Positions 1 to 5,756 of a stretch of 7,199 bases of DNA are shown here, piece after piece. Source of the DNA: an uncultured Burkholderiales bacterium (GTDB lineage Bacteria; Pseudomonadota; Gammaproteobacteria; Burkholderiales; Burkholderiaceae_C). The notes under the pieces were generated by a model. The model saw only the letters and a list, made by a program, of their open reading frames with translations, was not told where the DNA came from and made no database searches. Every line of letters starts with the position of its first letter. The stretch's first letter is position 1. The DNA is taken from NCBI GenBank assembly GCA_903887655.1, contig CAISQQ010000522.1, forward strand, positions 1 through 7,199, written 5' to 3'. The translations under genes and the position numbers were made by a program.

Positions 1-10
1 GGCGGGGCGG

Positions 11-1138
11 CTACATTTTTTTGAAATCGATGTCTTTGAGCAATTTGCCCCACCGCGCCAAATCGGCATTGATGGTGTCGGTGAAATACTGTGGTGACTC
101 GGTGTGGGTGTCGAGGCCGAGTTTTTTCATGCGATCCATGATCTCCGGGTCTTTGAGTGCCAGGTTGAATTCTTTGTTGATGAGTGCAATGGCCTCGGCA
201 GGAACCCCCGTGGGCGCAATCATGCCAAACCAGCCGCCCGATGCAAAACCTGGAAGCGTCTCGGAGAGCGTGGGCACATTGGGGTATTCCGGCAAGCGCG
301 TCATGCGCGCGATACCGAGCATTTTGAGTTTTCCAGACGCAATCAAGGGCTCGGCCGCGATGTAGGAGGCCAGACTCGCGTCAATTTGGCCCCCCAGCAT
401 TTCGGTGAACACGGCGGGCATGCTTTTGTAGGGCACATGCAAATAGGTGATCCCTGCTTGCTGGCTGAACTGCTCGGTGGCCATGTGCAAAAAAGCCCCT
501 TCGCCATTGGTCCCAAAGGTGAGCCGGCCAGGATTCTTCTTGGCAAAAGCGATGAGCTCCTCGGTGGTCTTGTAGGGGACATGGGGCCCAACAATGAGGG
601 CCAAGAAGTTGGAGGCCAAGAGTGCAATGGGGGCGAAATCCTTTTTGGTGTCGTACGGTACCTTTTGATAGACCAAGGGCACGATCACCATATTGCCACC
701 TTGCCCACAGCCCAAGGTGTAGCCATCGGGAGTCGCTTGCTTGATCAAACTCAAGCCCAGTTGGCCCGATGACCCCGGGCGGTTGTCGAGCACAAAGGGC
801 TGCCCGATTCTCTCCGTGACCTTGGGGCCAAGCACTCGCACCAAGGTGTCGCAGCTGTCGCCTGCACCGGCTGGGATGATCACGCGAATGGGTTTGCTCG
901 GATAGGTGTCAGCCTGGGCTTTGCCCGTCAACCCCAATCCAAAAGCCAGAGCAAGAGCAACAGCAAGAGCAAGTGCAAGATCCAAGAGTAGACCACTTGC
1001 ATGCTCAAGGCCTCCCGAACGCGATCCTTTGTGTTGGCGCAAAAGTGGCGTCAGTCGCTGCCACAGGGGGACAACACCCAGGCCAAAGTTAAAGCCAAGG
1101 CCAAAGCCAAAGGGTTGAGTCGGTAGAGTTGAGTTCAT
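11..1138 (-). CDS. Bug-family (TctC-like) tripartite tricarboxylate transporter substrate-binding protein, with atypically long signal region
   Basis: Predicted periplasmic solute-binding protein of the Bug/TctC family, which captures small, usually carboxylated, solutes for tripartite tricarboxylate transporters or for sensing. From the ATG at 1138 it is 375 residues. The mature part begins with YPSKPIRVIIP (79-89), followed by the ligand-loop segment PAGAGDSCD (89-97, where the family usually has PxxxGGxxD), the family motif ATPDGY (135-140), and later a HVPYKSMPAVFTEMLGGQID stretch. These match the family in order and length. The export signal is odd: about 76 residues to a likely AQA|D cleavage site, with a Phe/Gly/Leu-rich N-terminus and a Leu-Ala alternating hydrophobic core, both encoded by hexanucleotide repeats. 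A GTG at 1183 would add 15 residues; I prefer ATG although no strong ribosome site precedes it. No TctA or TctB gene is in view, so this is an orphan binding protein with unknown ligand. Family assignment is strong; the start is uncertain. Confidence 0.9.
   Translation of the reverse strand: MNSTLPTQPFGFGLGFNFGLGVVPLWQRLTPLLRQHKGSRSGGLEHASGLLLDLALALAVALALAFGLGLTGKAQADTYPSKPIRVIIPAGAGDSCDTLVRVLGPKVTERIGQPFVLDNRPGSSGQLGLSLIKQATPDGYTLGCGQGGNMVIVPLVYQKVPYDTKKDFAPIALLASNFLALIVGPHVPYKTTEELIAFAKKNPGRLTFGTNGEGAFLHMATEQFSQQAGITYLHVPYKSMPAVFTEMLGGQIDASLASYIAAEPLIASGKLKMLGIARMTRLPEYPNVPTLSETLPGFASGGWFGMIAPTGVPAEAIALINKEFNLALKDPEIMDRMKKLGLDTHTESPQYFTDTINADLARWGKLLKDIDFKKM
945..980 (-). repeat. Hexanucleotide tandem repeat encoding the Leu-Ala signal-peptide core
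   Basis: On the plus strand six consecutive hexamers read GCCAGA, GCAAGA, GCAACA, GCAAGA, GCAAGT, GCAAGA. On the coding (minus) strand they encode LALALAVALALA, the hydrophobic core of the binding protein's signal peptide. Any gain or loss of one unit keeps the reading frame and changes the core by two residues. The repeat is directly visible; slippage is inferred. Confidence 0.85.
1081..1110 (-). repeat. Second hexanucleotide tandem repeat, encoding a Phe/Leu-Gly tract
   Basis: Five hexamers on the plus strand, GGCCAA, AGTTAA, AGCCAA, GGCCAA, AGCCAA, lie near the 5' end of the same binding-protein gene. They encode the FG/LG/FN dipeptide run at about residues 10-21. This tract is absent from normal Bug-family signal peptides and lies upstream of the hydrophobic core. 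It resembles the downstream GCAAGA repeat in unit size but not in sequence. Confidence 0.8.
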
Positions 1139-1202
1139 GGGACGCTTTCTACAGTGAGGAGCCCGGTGCGAGGTCTTGAGCACTGCGCACTGTGCTGGGC
1201 AT

Positions 1203-1221
1203 GCATGGCAAGCATGGCATG
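1203..1221. repeat. Short 9-bp direct repeat in the gap between hydrolase and binding-protein genes
   Basis: GCATGGCAA is followed directly by GCATGGCAT in the 182-bp gap between the hydrolase stop and the downstream binding-protein start. An overlapping inverted pair, CATGC (1200-1204) and GCATG (1212-1216), could form a small hairpin. Function is unknown; the tract may be simple slippage or an operator. Confidence 0.4.
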
Positions 1222-1297
1222 AATAGCGCAGTGGTCGCTCGAGGTGGATGCATCGCTTGAGGTCATGGAGGCGGTGAATGTGGATAACAACACAATG

Positions 1298-1320
1298 AAC
1301 ACAAAGCGCAACAGGGCGCT
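1298..1320 (-). terminator. Weak hairpin with T-rich tail directly after the hydrolase stop
   Basis: Read on the minus strand, the bases directly after the hydrolase TAG form AGCGC-CCTGTT-GCGCT (1320 to 1305), a 5-bp stem with a 6-nt loop, followed by TTGTGTTCATTGTGTTGTT. The stem is short and the T tract is interrupted, so this is at best a weak or partial intrinsic terminator. If real, it would reduce read-through from the hydrolase into the next binding-protein gene. Confidence 0.35.
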
Positions 1321-2160
1321 CTAGGCTTGGTGCTGCTTCATGAAGTTGGCCATGGCCTGGGCCATCGCTTCTTCATGGGGTGCCCAGGCTGAAAACGGCA
1401 GCACGTCCACATCCTCATCTTGGATGGGGAGTTGGAAGAGCACGGAGTTTTTGATGAGCTTGGCCGTCGCAATGCCGCCTTGGGAGTCATGGGTTTTGTC
1501 GTTGCCAGGAATCACCAAGGTGGGGACATTGATCGCTTGGAGTTTTTCAACTTCCATGCCGAGCACGGGTGAAACGGGGCCGGACTTGAAGATCTCGAGC
1601 CAAAGCGTCATGGTCCGGATGTAGTCCTGGGGATCCATGGCCATCAAGCGCGCCAAATTGGCCGGATTGGCTTGAATGCGTTCTTGGTATTGCTCGGTCT
1701 CACACACCGCCTTCATGCCACCGTCTTGGCACGCTTTGATGAATTGGCCATAGTAGGTGTTGGGCAGCCGTCCCGCAGCGAAGGCGCCGCCCGTGATGCG
1801 CATGAGCACCAAACCTTTGACCAACTCGGGGTGGCGGTTGTAGACCAACATTGACAAGCGCGCGCCTGAGGACGTGCCGCCCACGAAGGCCGGTGTGGCT
1901 TGGAGGTGCTCGAGCAGCAGCGCCAAATCGTCGGCCCAAATTTCTTCCTCGCCGTCTTGGCCTTGGATGAGCACATCGGAGGCCCCGGTGTTTCTGCGGT
2001 CATGCAAAATCACCCGAAAACCCTTGTCCGCGATTTTTTGCGCAAAGGCGTTGAACTCGCTGAAGCCTCGGCGCCCGCCAGTGACCAAGACCAGCCAAGG
2101 ACCGCTGTCACCACTCACGCTGTAGTTGATGTTGACGTCTCTGATTTTTACGATGGGCAA
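1321..2160 (-). CDS. Alpha/beta-hydrolase fold protein, TTG start
   Basis: Predicted cytoplasmic alpha/beta hydrolase of 279 residues, acting on an ester, C-C or similar bond in an unidentified substrate. Visible features in order: beta-strand LVLVTGG near the oxyanion loop (23-29), a HDRRNTGASD segment (53-62) matching the family's DxRGxGxS region, the nucleophile elbow G-T-S-S-G with Ser97, an acid candidate Asp221 in VIPGND, and a C-terminal His262 in APHEEAM. A full Ser-Asp-His triad is therefore plausible. An open frame extends upstream to an ATG at 2238, but the added residues (MPWRCAPSPSSPSSLG...) are low-complexity, and the family fold starts at PIVKIRDVNI. A TTG at 2160 has AGGAG seven bases upstream, so I chose that. 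The gene sits between two same-strand Bug-family binding-protein genes. It could be a meta-cleavage-product hydrolase, an enol-lactonase or an esterase; sequence alone does not decide. Confidence 0.87.
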   Translation of the reverse strand: MPIVKIRDVNINYSVSGDSGPWLVLVTGGRRGFSEFNAFAQKIADKGFRVILHDRRNTGASDVLIQGQDGEEEIWADDLALLLEHLQATPAFVGGTSSGARLSMLVYNRHPELVKGLVLMRITGGAFAAGRLPNTYYGQFIKACQDGGMKAVCETEQYQERIQANPANLARLMAMDPQDYIRTMTLWLEIFKSGPVSPVLGMEVEKLQAINVPTLVIPGNDKTHDSQGGIATAKLIKNSVLFQLPIQDEDVDVLPFSAWAPHEEAMAQAMANFMKQHQA

Positions 2161-2167
2161 AACAATA

Positions 2168-2172
2168 CTCCT
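2168..2172 (-). promoter_or_regulatory. Strong ribosome binding site that sets the hydrolase TTG start
   Basis: On the minus strand the sequence is AGGAG-TATTGTT-TTG: a perfect core Shine-Dalgarno with a 7-nt spacer before the TTG at 2160. The only in-frame ATG, 78 bp further upstream, has no comparable site, so this element decides the start call. Confidence 0.75.
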
Positions 2173-2195
2173 GGGATTAAAAAAAGAGTGACCAA

Positions 2196-2220
2196 GGGAT
2201 GATGGGGATGATGGGGATGG
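2196..2220. repeat. 9-bp tandem repeat in the gap between Bug2 and hydrolase genes
   Basis: GGGATGATG occurs twice in tandem (2196-2204, 2205-2213), followed by a partial unit GGGATGG. It lies 24-60 bp before the hydrolase start inside a non-coding gap of 161 bp. If translated in the extended hydrolase frame it would give a Pro/Ser run, which supports a non-coding, slippage-prone tract. Confidence 0.65.
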
Positions 2221-2321
2221 AGCGCATCGCCATGGCATTCATCTGCCCCTTGGAGGGTGGGTTGGATGGGCTTCGAGCTCGGTGATCTTTCTCCGCGATC
2301 AGGGCCCTGAAGGGTGTGGGG

Positions 2322-3374
2322 TCATTGAACGCCACCCGGGATGGTGGCCGCAATGGCGCGCAGTTTTTCGGTTTCTTGTTTGATGTCGGCCACCAAGGCC
2401 TCGGGGGAGCTGCCCACCAAATTGAGCCCCATGCCATTGAGTTTGGCTTGCACCTCGGGATCGGCCAAGGCGGTTTTGATGGCCGCGTTGAGTTTCATTT
2501 GGATCTCTTTAGGCAAACCCTTGGGTCCCAAGAGCCCGAGCCAATAGGTGAGATCATAACCCGCGAGGGCGGCTTCTCCCATCGTGGGCATCTGGGGGTA
2601 GCGCGGGTCGCGCTTTCCGGAGGTGGTGGCCAGCAGTCTGACTTTGCCCGCATCCACAAAGGGCTTGGCCCCGCCGTCAAAAATCACCTGGCAGGTGCCC
2701 GCAATCACGTCTTGCATGCCCGGGCCCGACCCTTTGTAGGGAATGTGCACCATGTTCACATCGGCCATGGACTTGAAGAGCTCGCCAGCGAAATGCAGGC
2801 CGCTGCCCACACCCGAGGTGGCGTAATTGAGTCGCCCAGGGTTGGCACGCGCGTATTTGATGAATTCGCCCAGGTTTTGTGCGGGAATACTCGGGTTGAT
2901 GACCATCAAAAGGCCATAGGTGCCGATGAGGGAGATCGGGGTGAAGTCCTTGATCGGGTCGTAGGAGAGGTTCTTCTCGGTCACCGCCATGTAGGTGTGG
3001 GTACCATTGGTCGTCATGAGCAGTTCATAGCCGTCGGGGGCGACTTTGGTGATGTACTCGGCACCAATGCGTCCGCCCCCACCGGCCTTGGACTCGAGGA
3101 TGAAGGGTTGACCCAAGGTGCGCGTGAGACTGTCGCTCACCACGCGACTGGCCTGGTCCGTGAACCCCCCCGCGGCATAGGGCAAAATCAATTTGACCGC
3201 TCGGCTGGGGTAGTTGCTGGGATTTTCAGCGGCCCACAGATCGCTTGGCAAGCTCAAGCTCGTGAGCAGCATCAGCAACACGGCCCTCAGGGTCGACACG
3301 CCTTTGCCCAAGCGCAGCGCTTCGGGTGACAAGTTGGGGCAGGGCTGTGTGGGGTCAATGCGGTCCATGTTCAT
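2322..3374 (-). CDS. Bug-family (TctC-like) tripartite tricarboxylate transporter substrate-binding protein
   Basis: Second predicted periplasmic Bug/TctC-type binding protein, 350 residues from the ATG at 3374. The mature N-terminus NYPSRAVKLILPYAAGGFTDQASR (54-77) carries the family's PxxxGGxxD ligand loop (Pro65 to Asp73). The motif VAPDGYELL (111-119) and a later HIPYKGSGPGMQDVIAG segment are also typical. A hydrophobic core AVLLMLLTSLSL (31-42) ends near LWA|AE, so the signal peptide would be about 48 residues, longer than usual. An in-frame GTG at 3299 would give a compact signal of about 23 residues (STLRAVLLMLL...), but no clear ribosome site supports either start. It differs clearly in sequence from the downstream binding protein, so this is not a recent duplication. 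It reads first in a possible minus-strand unit with the hydrolase and the second binding protein. No membrane subunits are present; ligand unknown. Confidence 0.92.
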   Translation of the reverse strand: MNMDRIDPTQPCPNLSPEALRLGKGVSTLRAVLLMLLTSLSLPSDLWAAENPSNYPSRAVKLILPYAAGGFTDQASRVVSDSLTRTLGQPFILESKAGGGGRIGAEYITKVAPDGYELLMTTNGTHTYMAVTEKNLSYDPIKDFTPISLIGTYGLLMVINPSIPAQNLGEFIKYARANPGRLNYATSGVGSGLHFAGELFKSMADVNMVHIPYKGSGPGMQDVIAGTCQVIFDGGAKPFVDAGKVRLLATTSGKRDPRYPQMPTMGEAALAGYDLTYWLGLLGPKGLPKEIQMKLNAAIKTALADPEVQAKLNGMGLNLVGSSPEALVADIKQETEKLRAIAATIPGGVQ

Positions 3375-3528
3375 CGCCAGAGAAAAAGTATCAAATCAGA
3401 GGATCTTTGAGCCCGCCAGGGTTCCTTCAAAAATCCCCGACAAGCCCAGTGCCCAGCCCATGCTGATCGCACTCCCGTACTGTGGCACAAGCGGGCGCTT
3501 TTGGGTTAAAGGGTTTGTCCTGACTGCA

Positions 3529-3538
3529 TCGGTACCGA
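3529..3538. promoter_or_regulatory. Palindrome TCGGTACCGA upstream of the predicted LLM promoter
   Basis: A perfect 10-bp palindrome lies just before the proposed -35 element in the divergent intergenic region. It shares CGGT/ACCG half-sites with a second palindrome at 3593-3604. A regulator binding site is possible but unproven; a 10-bp palindrome can occur by chance. Confidence 0.3.
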
Positions 3539-3544
3539 CATGAG

Positions 3545-3574
3545 TCGACGTTTCCCCCGAGTCCAACGTAAAAT
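3545..3574 (+). promoter_or_regulatory. Candidate sigma-70 promoter for the LLM monooxygenase gene
   Basis: TCGACG (3545-3550, four of six matches to TTGACA) is followed after 18 bp by TAAAAT (3569-3574, five of six matches to TATAAT). Transcription would start near 3581, leaving a leader of about 50 nt before the ATG at 3631. The rest of the 256-bp divergent region (3375-3630) holds the two palindromes listed separately and no credible gene. I see no clear opposite-strand promoter for the binding protein. Confidence 0.4.
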
Positions 3575-3592
3575 GATCCATGACACTGGGTT

Positions 3593-3604
3593 CGGTTTGA
3601 ACCG
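3593..3604. promoter_or_regulatory. Palindrome CGGTT-TG-AACCG in the LLM leader region
   Basis: A 12-bp interrupted palindrome with 5-bp arms sits downstream of the proposed transcription start. Its half-sites CGGT/ACCG match those of the palindrome at 3529-3538; the centres are about 65 bp apart, close to six helical turns. It may be a second operator; evidence is limited to symmetry. Confidence 0.3.
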
Positions 3605-3630
3605 CAGACTCCAATCACAGAAAGTGCACT

Positions 3631-4773
3631 ATGCGTTTAGGCTACTTCACCATGCCCTTGCACCCCTTGGGACGCAACCCGACCCAAACCTTGCAAGAAG
3701 ACCGCCAGACCATCATCTTGGCCGATCAGTTGGGCTTTTACGATGCGTTTGTGGGCGAGCACCTCACCGATCAGGCCGAGAACGTGACCAATAGCCTGCT
3801 ATTTTTGGCGACCTTGATTGACCAGACCCGCACCATCAAGCTCGGCTCCGGCACCTCCAACTTGTCGCACTCGCACCCGACCTTGATTGCCAGTCAAGCC
3901 GCCATGTTTGATCACTTGGCCAAGGGGCGTTTTATCTTTGGCATCAGCCCTGGCGCATTGGCCTCGGACGCGGAGGCCTTGGGGATTTTGTCGCAAGACC
4001 GCAATCAAATGTTTGCCGAAGCCATTGATGTGATTTTGGCCATCTGGGAGCGAGAGGCGCCTTACCAGATTGATTTTGAGAACAACCGCTTCAAAGTCAC
4101 CACCGAGCAAACCTTCCTGCCCTCCATTGGCCGCGGCATCATGATGAAGCCCTACCAAAGCCCCCGCCCCGAAATCGTGGGCACGGTGGTGGCCCCTCAC
4201 TCCAAAGGGGTGATTGCCATGGGCAAGCGCGACTTTCACCCCATGTCGGCCAACTTTTTGCTCTCGCACTGGTTGCCCAGCCACTGGGCGAATTACCAAG
4301 AGGGCAAGGCAGCTGTCGGCGAGGTGGCGCTGTCAACGGACTGGCGCGTGGCCCGCACGATCTTTGTGGCCGATGATGATGCGACGGCCAAGCGCTATGG
4401 CGCCGATGATGCGAACAGCCCCTACCGCTACTACTACCGCCAAATGCTCACCAAAATGAAGATGGGCAAGCGACACGTGATTTTCAAGAAAACCGCCGAC
4501 GAAGACGACAGCTTGCTCACCGAGGACAGGCTCCTCGAGGACTTGGTGTTGAAGGGCACGGTCAACCAAGTGGTCGACCAGATTTTGGCACTGCGAGAAG
4601 AGGCCGGTGACTTTGGTGAAATCGTCTATGCGGGCATGGACTTGGTCGACCCCGCTTTGGGTCGCCGCTCCATGGAGCTCATGGCCCATGAGGTCATGCC
4701 CCGGGTCAACGAAGCGCTCGGTCAGGGCCGCGAGATCAACACCGTGGCCAAGCCCCAAGCCGTGCACGCTTGA
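3631..4773 (+). CDS. LLM-class (luciferase-like) flavin-dependent monooxygenase
   Basis: Predicted cytoplasmic bacterial-luciferase-like oxidoreductase of 380 residues, expected to use reduced flavin and O2 to oxygenate an organic substrate, with FMNH2 supplied by a separate reductase not seen here. The N-terminal strand RLGYFTMPLHPLG (2-14), the GFYDAFVGEH segment (35-44), TIKLGSGTSNLSHSHPTLIASQAAMFDHLAKGR (68-100) and GISPG (104-108) follow the TIM-barrel luciferase-like pattern. MKPYQSPRPEI (172-182) is the usual strand before the variable C-terminal half. The opening PLHPxGxNPT pattern resembles limonene 1,2-monooxygenase-type members, but substrate cannot be assigned. The ATG start agrees with the family's N-terminal strand; a weak AGAAAG precedes it by six bases. 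The gene diverges from a Bug-family binding-protein gene, and ppk2 follows 70 bp later on the same strand. Confidence 0.9.
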   Translation: MRLGYFTMPLHPLGRNPTQTLQEDRQTIILADQLGFYDAFVGEHLTDQAENVTNSLLFLATLIDQTRTIKLGSGTSNLSHSHPTLIASQAAMFDHLAKGRFIFGISPGALASDAEALGILSQDRNQMFAEAIDVILAIWEREAPYQIDFENNRFKVTTEQTFLPSIGRGIMMKPYQSPRPEIVGTVVAPHSKGVIAMGKRDFHPMSANFLLSHWLPSHWANYQEGKAAVGEVALSTDWRVARTIFVADDDATAKRYGADDANSPYRYYYRQMLTKMKMGKRHVIFKKTADEDDSLLTEDRLLEDLVLKGTVNQVVDQILALREEAGDFGEIVYAGMDLVDPALGRRSMELMAHEVMPRVNEALGQGREINTVAKPQAVHA

Positions 4774-4788
4774 GTGGTGAGGTGGCCT

Positions 4789-4830
4789 TGGTCACGAAAC
4801 TGTCACCCGAGTGTGTCAGCATCGTGTCAC
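4789..4830 (+). promoter_or_regulatory. Two tandem Pho-box-like sites (predicted PhoB binding) upstream of ppk2
   Basis: Four GTCA half-sites begin at 4791, 4802, 4815 and 4826, spaced 11, 13 and 11 bp. The first pair, TGGTCAC-GAAA-CTGTCAC (4789-4806), matches the E. coli Pho box consensus (7-bp repeats separated by 4 bp) at 14 of 18 positions by my count. The second, GTGTCAG-CATC-GTGTCAC (4813-4830), matches at 12 of 18. In PhoB-activated promoters the box replaces the -35 and the -10 lies about 10 bp further on; here CAGCAT (4817-4822) begins 10 nt after the first box. Transcription would start near 4829, just before the AAGGGG ribosome site. The second box overlaps that -10, so it might modulate or repress, or be coincidental. 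Confidence 0.6.
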
Positions 4831-4836
4831 AAGGGG
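4831..4836 (+). promoter_or_regulatory. Ribosome binding site deciding the ppk2 start
   Basis: AAGGGG lies seven bases before the ATG at 4844. An in-frame GTG at 4811 would add 11 residues but has no such site and lies inside the Pho-box repeats, so the ATG is preferred. Confidence 0.65.
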
Positions 4837-4843
4837 TGAAAGT

Positions 4844-5737
4844 ATGGAACAAGACGATTTCAAATACCGCAGCTATTTAGACGCGCTCGACGCCTTTGAC
4901 GAGGAGCTCGAGATTGAGCTCGACGACGAAGAGGTGAGTTTTGCCAACCTCAGTGAGAGCGATAAGCTCGAGCGCCAGCGCTACTTCAAGGAGCTCTTTC
5001 GCTTGCAAGGCGAGTTGGTCAAACTCCAAGACTGGGTCGTGCACCAAAAACTTAAAATCGTGGTGATTTTTGAAGGCCGCGACGCCGCTGGTAAAGGCGG
5101 TGCCATCAAGCGCATCACCCAGCGATTGAATCCTCGGGTGTGCCGTGTGGCCGCTTTGCCCGCACCCAGCGAGCGCGAGCGCAGTCAGTGGTATTTCCAG
5201 CGCTACGTCTCGCATTTGCCCGCTGGTGGCGAGATGGTGCTGTTTGACCGCAGTTGGTACAACCGTGCCGGTGTTGAAAAAGTCATGGGGTTTTGCAACG
5301 ACGAGCAGTACGAAGAGTTCTTCAACACCGTCCCCGAGTTTGAGAACATGCTCATTCGCTCGGGCATCATTTTGGTGAAATACTGGTTCTCCATCTCTGA
5401 CGATGAGCAGCACATGCGTTTCACCACCCGCATCAAAGATCCCTTGAAGCAGTGGAAGCTGTCTCCCATGGACTTGGAGTCGAGGCGGCGTTGGGAAGAC
5501 TACACCAAGGCCAAAGAAAAGATGCTCGAGAGAACGCACACGGCCGATGCGCCTTGGTGGGTCGTGCAAGCGGACAACAAAAAGAAGGCCCGCATCAACT
5601 GCATCTCGCATTTGCTCTCCCAAGTGCACTACCAAGTCATTGAGCACCCCTTGGTCGATTTGCCCGCTCGTGTGCACAACCCCGACTATTTGCGCGGCCC
5701 CATTCCGCCAGAGATGTACGTGCCCGACGTGTTTTAA
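4844..5737 (+). CDS. ppk2: Polyphosphate kinase 2 family protein, class I-like
   Basis: Predicted cytoplasmic polyphosphate:nucleotide phosphotransferase of 297 residues. PPK2 enzymes transfer phosphate between inorganic polyphosphate and nucleotides; class I members mainly make ATP or GTP from the diphosphates, and can run in reverse. Visible motifs: Walker A EGRDAAGKGG (77-86, Lys84), the following IKRITQRLNPR helix and loop (88-98), Walker B VLFDRSWYNRAGVE (132-145), and the lid region with TRIKDPLKQWKLSPMDLESRRRWEDYTKAKEKM (195-227). WYFQRYVSHLPAGGEM (116-131) and TADAPWWVVQADNKKKAR (233-250) are also typical. Length fits a single-domain PPK2. The N-terminus (about 13-40) is very acidic, rich in Asp and Glu. 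No PPK1 or exopolyphosphatase gene is in view. Tandem Pho-box-like repeats directly upstream suggest phosphate-starvation control. The 3' end converges on the hydratase gene with a 19-bp gap. The family is certain; class I is inferred from overall similarity. Confidence 0.95.
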   Translation: MEQDDFKYRSYLDALDAFDEELEIELDDEEVSFANLSESDKLERQRYFKELFRLQGELVKLQDWVVHQKLKIVVIFEGRDAAGKGGAIKRITQRLNPRVCRVAALPAPSERERSQWYFQRYVSHLPAGGEMVLFDRSWYNRAGVEKVMGFCNDEQYEEFFNTVPEFENMLIRSGIILVKYWFSISDDEQHMRFTTRIKDPLKQWKLSPMDLESRRRWEDYTKAKEKMLERTHTADAPWWVVQADNKKKARINCISHLLSQVHYQVIEHPLVDLPARVHNPDYLRGPIPPEMYVPDVF

Positions 5738-5756
5738 AAAGCGGCGGGCTTGGCGC

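Noticed and set aside
104..772. Plus-strand open frame of 222 codons opposite the first binding protein
   Set aside because: Antisense to a recognised gene, no ribosome site or domain signature.
2176..2181. TTTAAT on the minus strand as a -10 element for the hydrolase
   Set aside because: Five of six matches, but no -35 at the right distance, and the transcript would start within the ribosome binding site.
2299..2310. Perfect palindrome TCAGGGCCCTGA after the second binding-protein stop
   Set aside because: No T tract follows, it lies in a short gap, and no regulator logic is apparent; probably chance in G+C-rich sequence.
2316..3329. Long plus-strand open frame of 337 codons opposite the second binding protein
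   Set aside because: It is fully antisense to a clear Bug-family gene; its product is a Gly/His/Arg-rich sequence with no recognisable domain, as expected from the opposite strand of a G+C-rich gene.
5738..5756. Possible shared terminator between the convergent ppk2 and hydratase genes
   Set aside because: On the minus strand a TTTTT tract follows, but the only stem is AGCG/CGCT (4 bp with a 10-nt loop); too weak to call.
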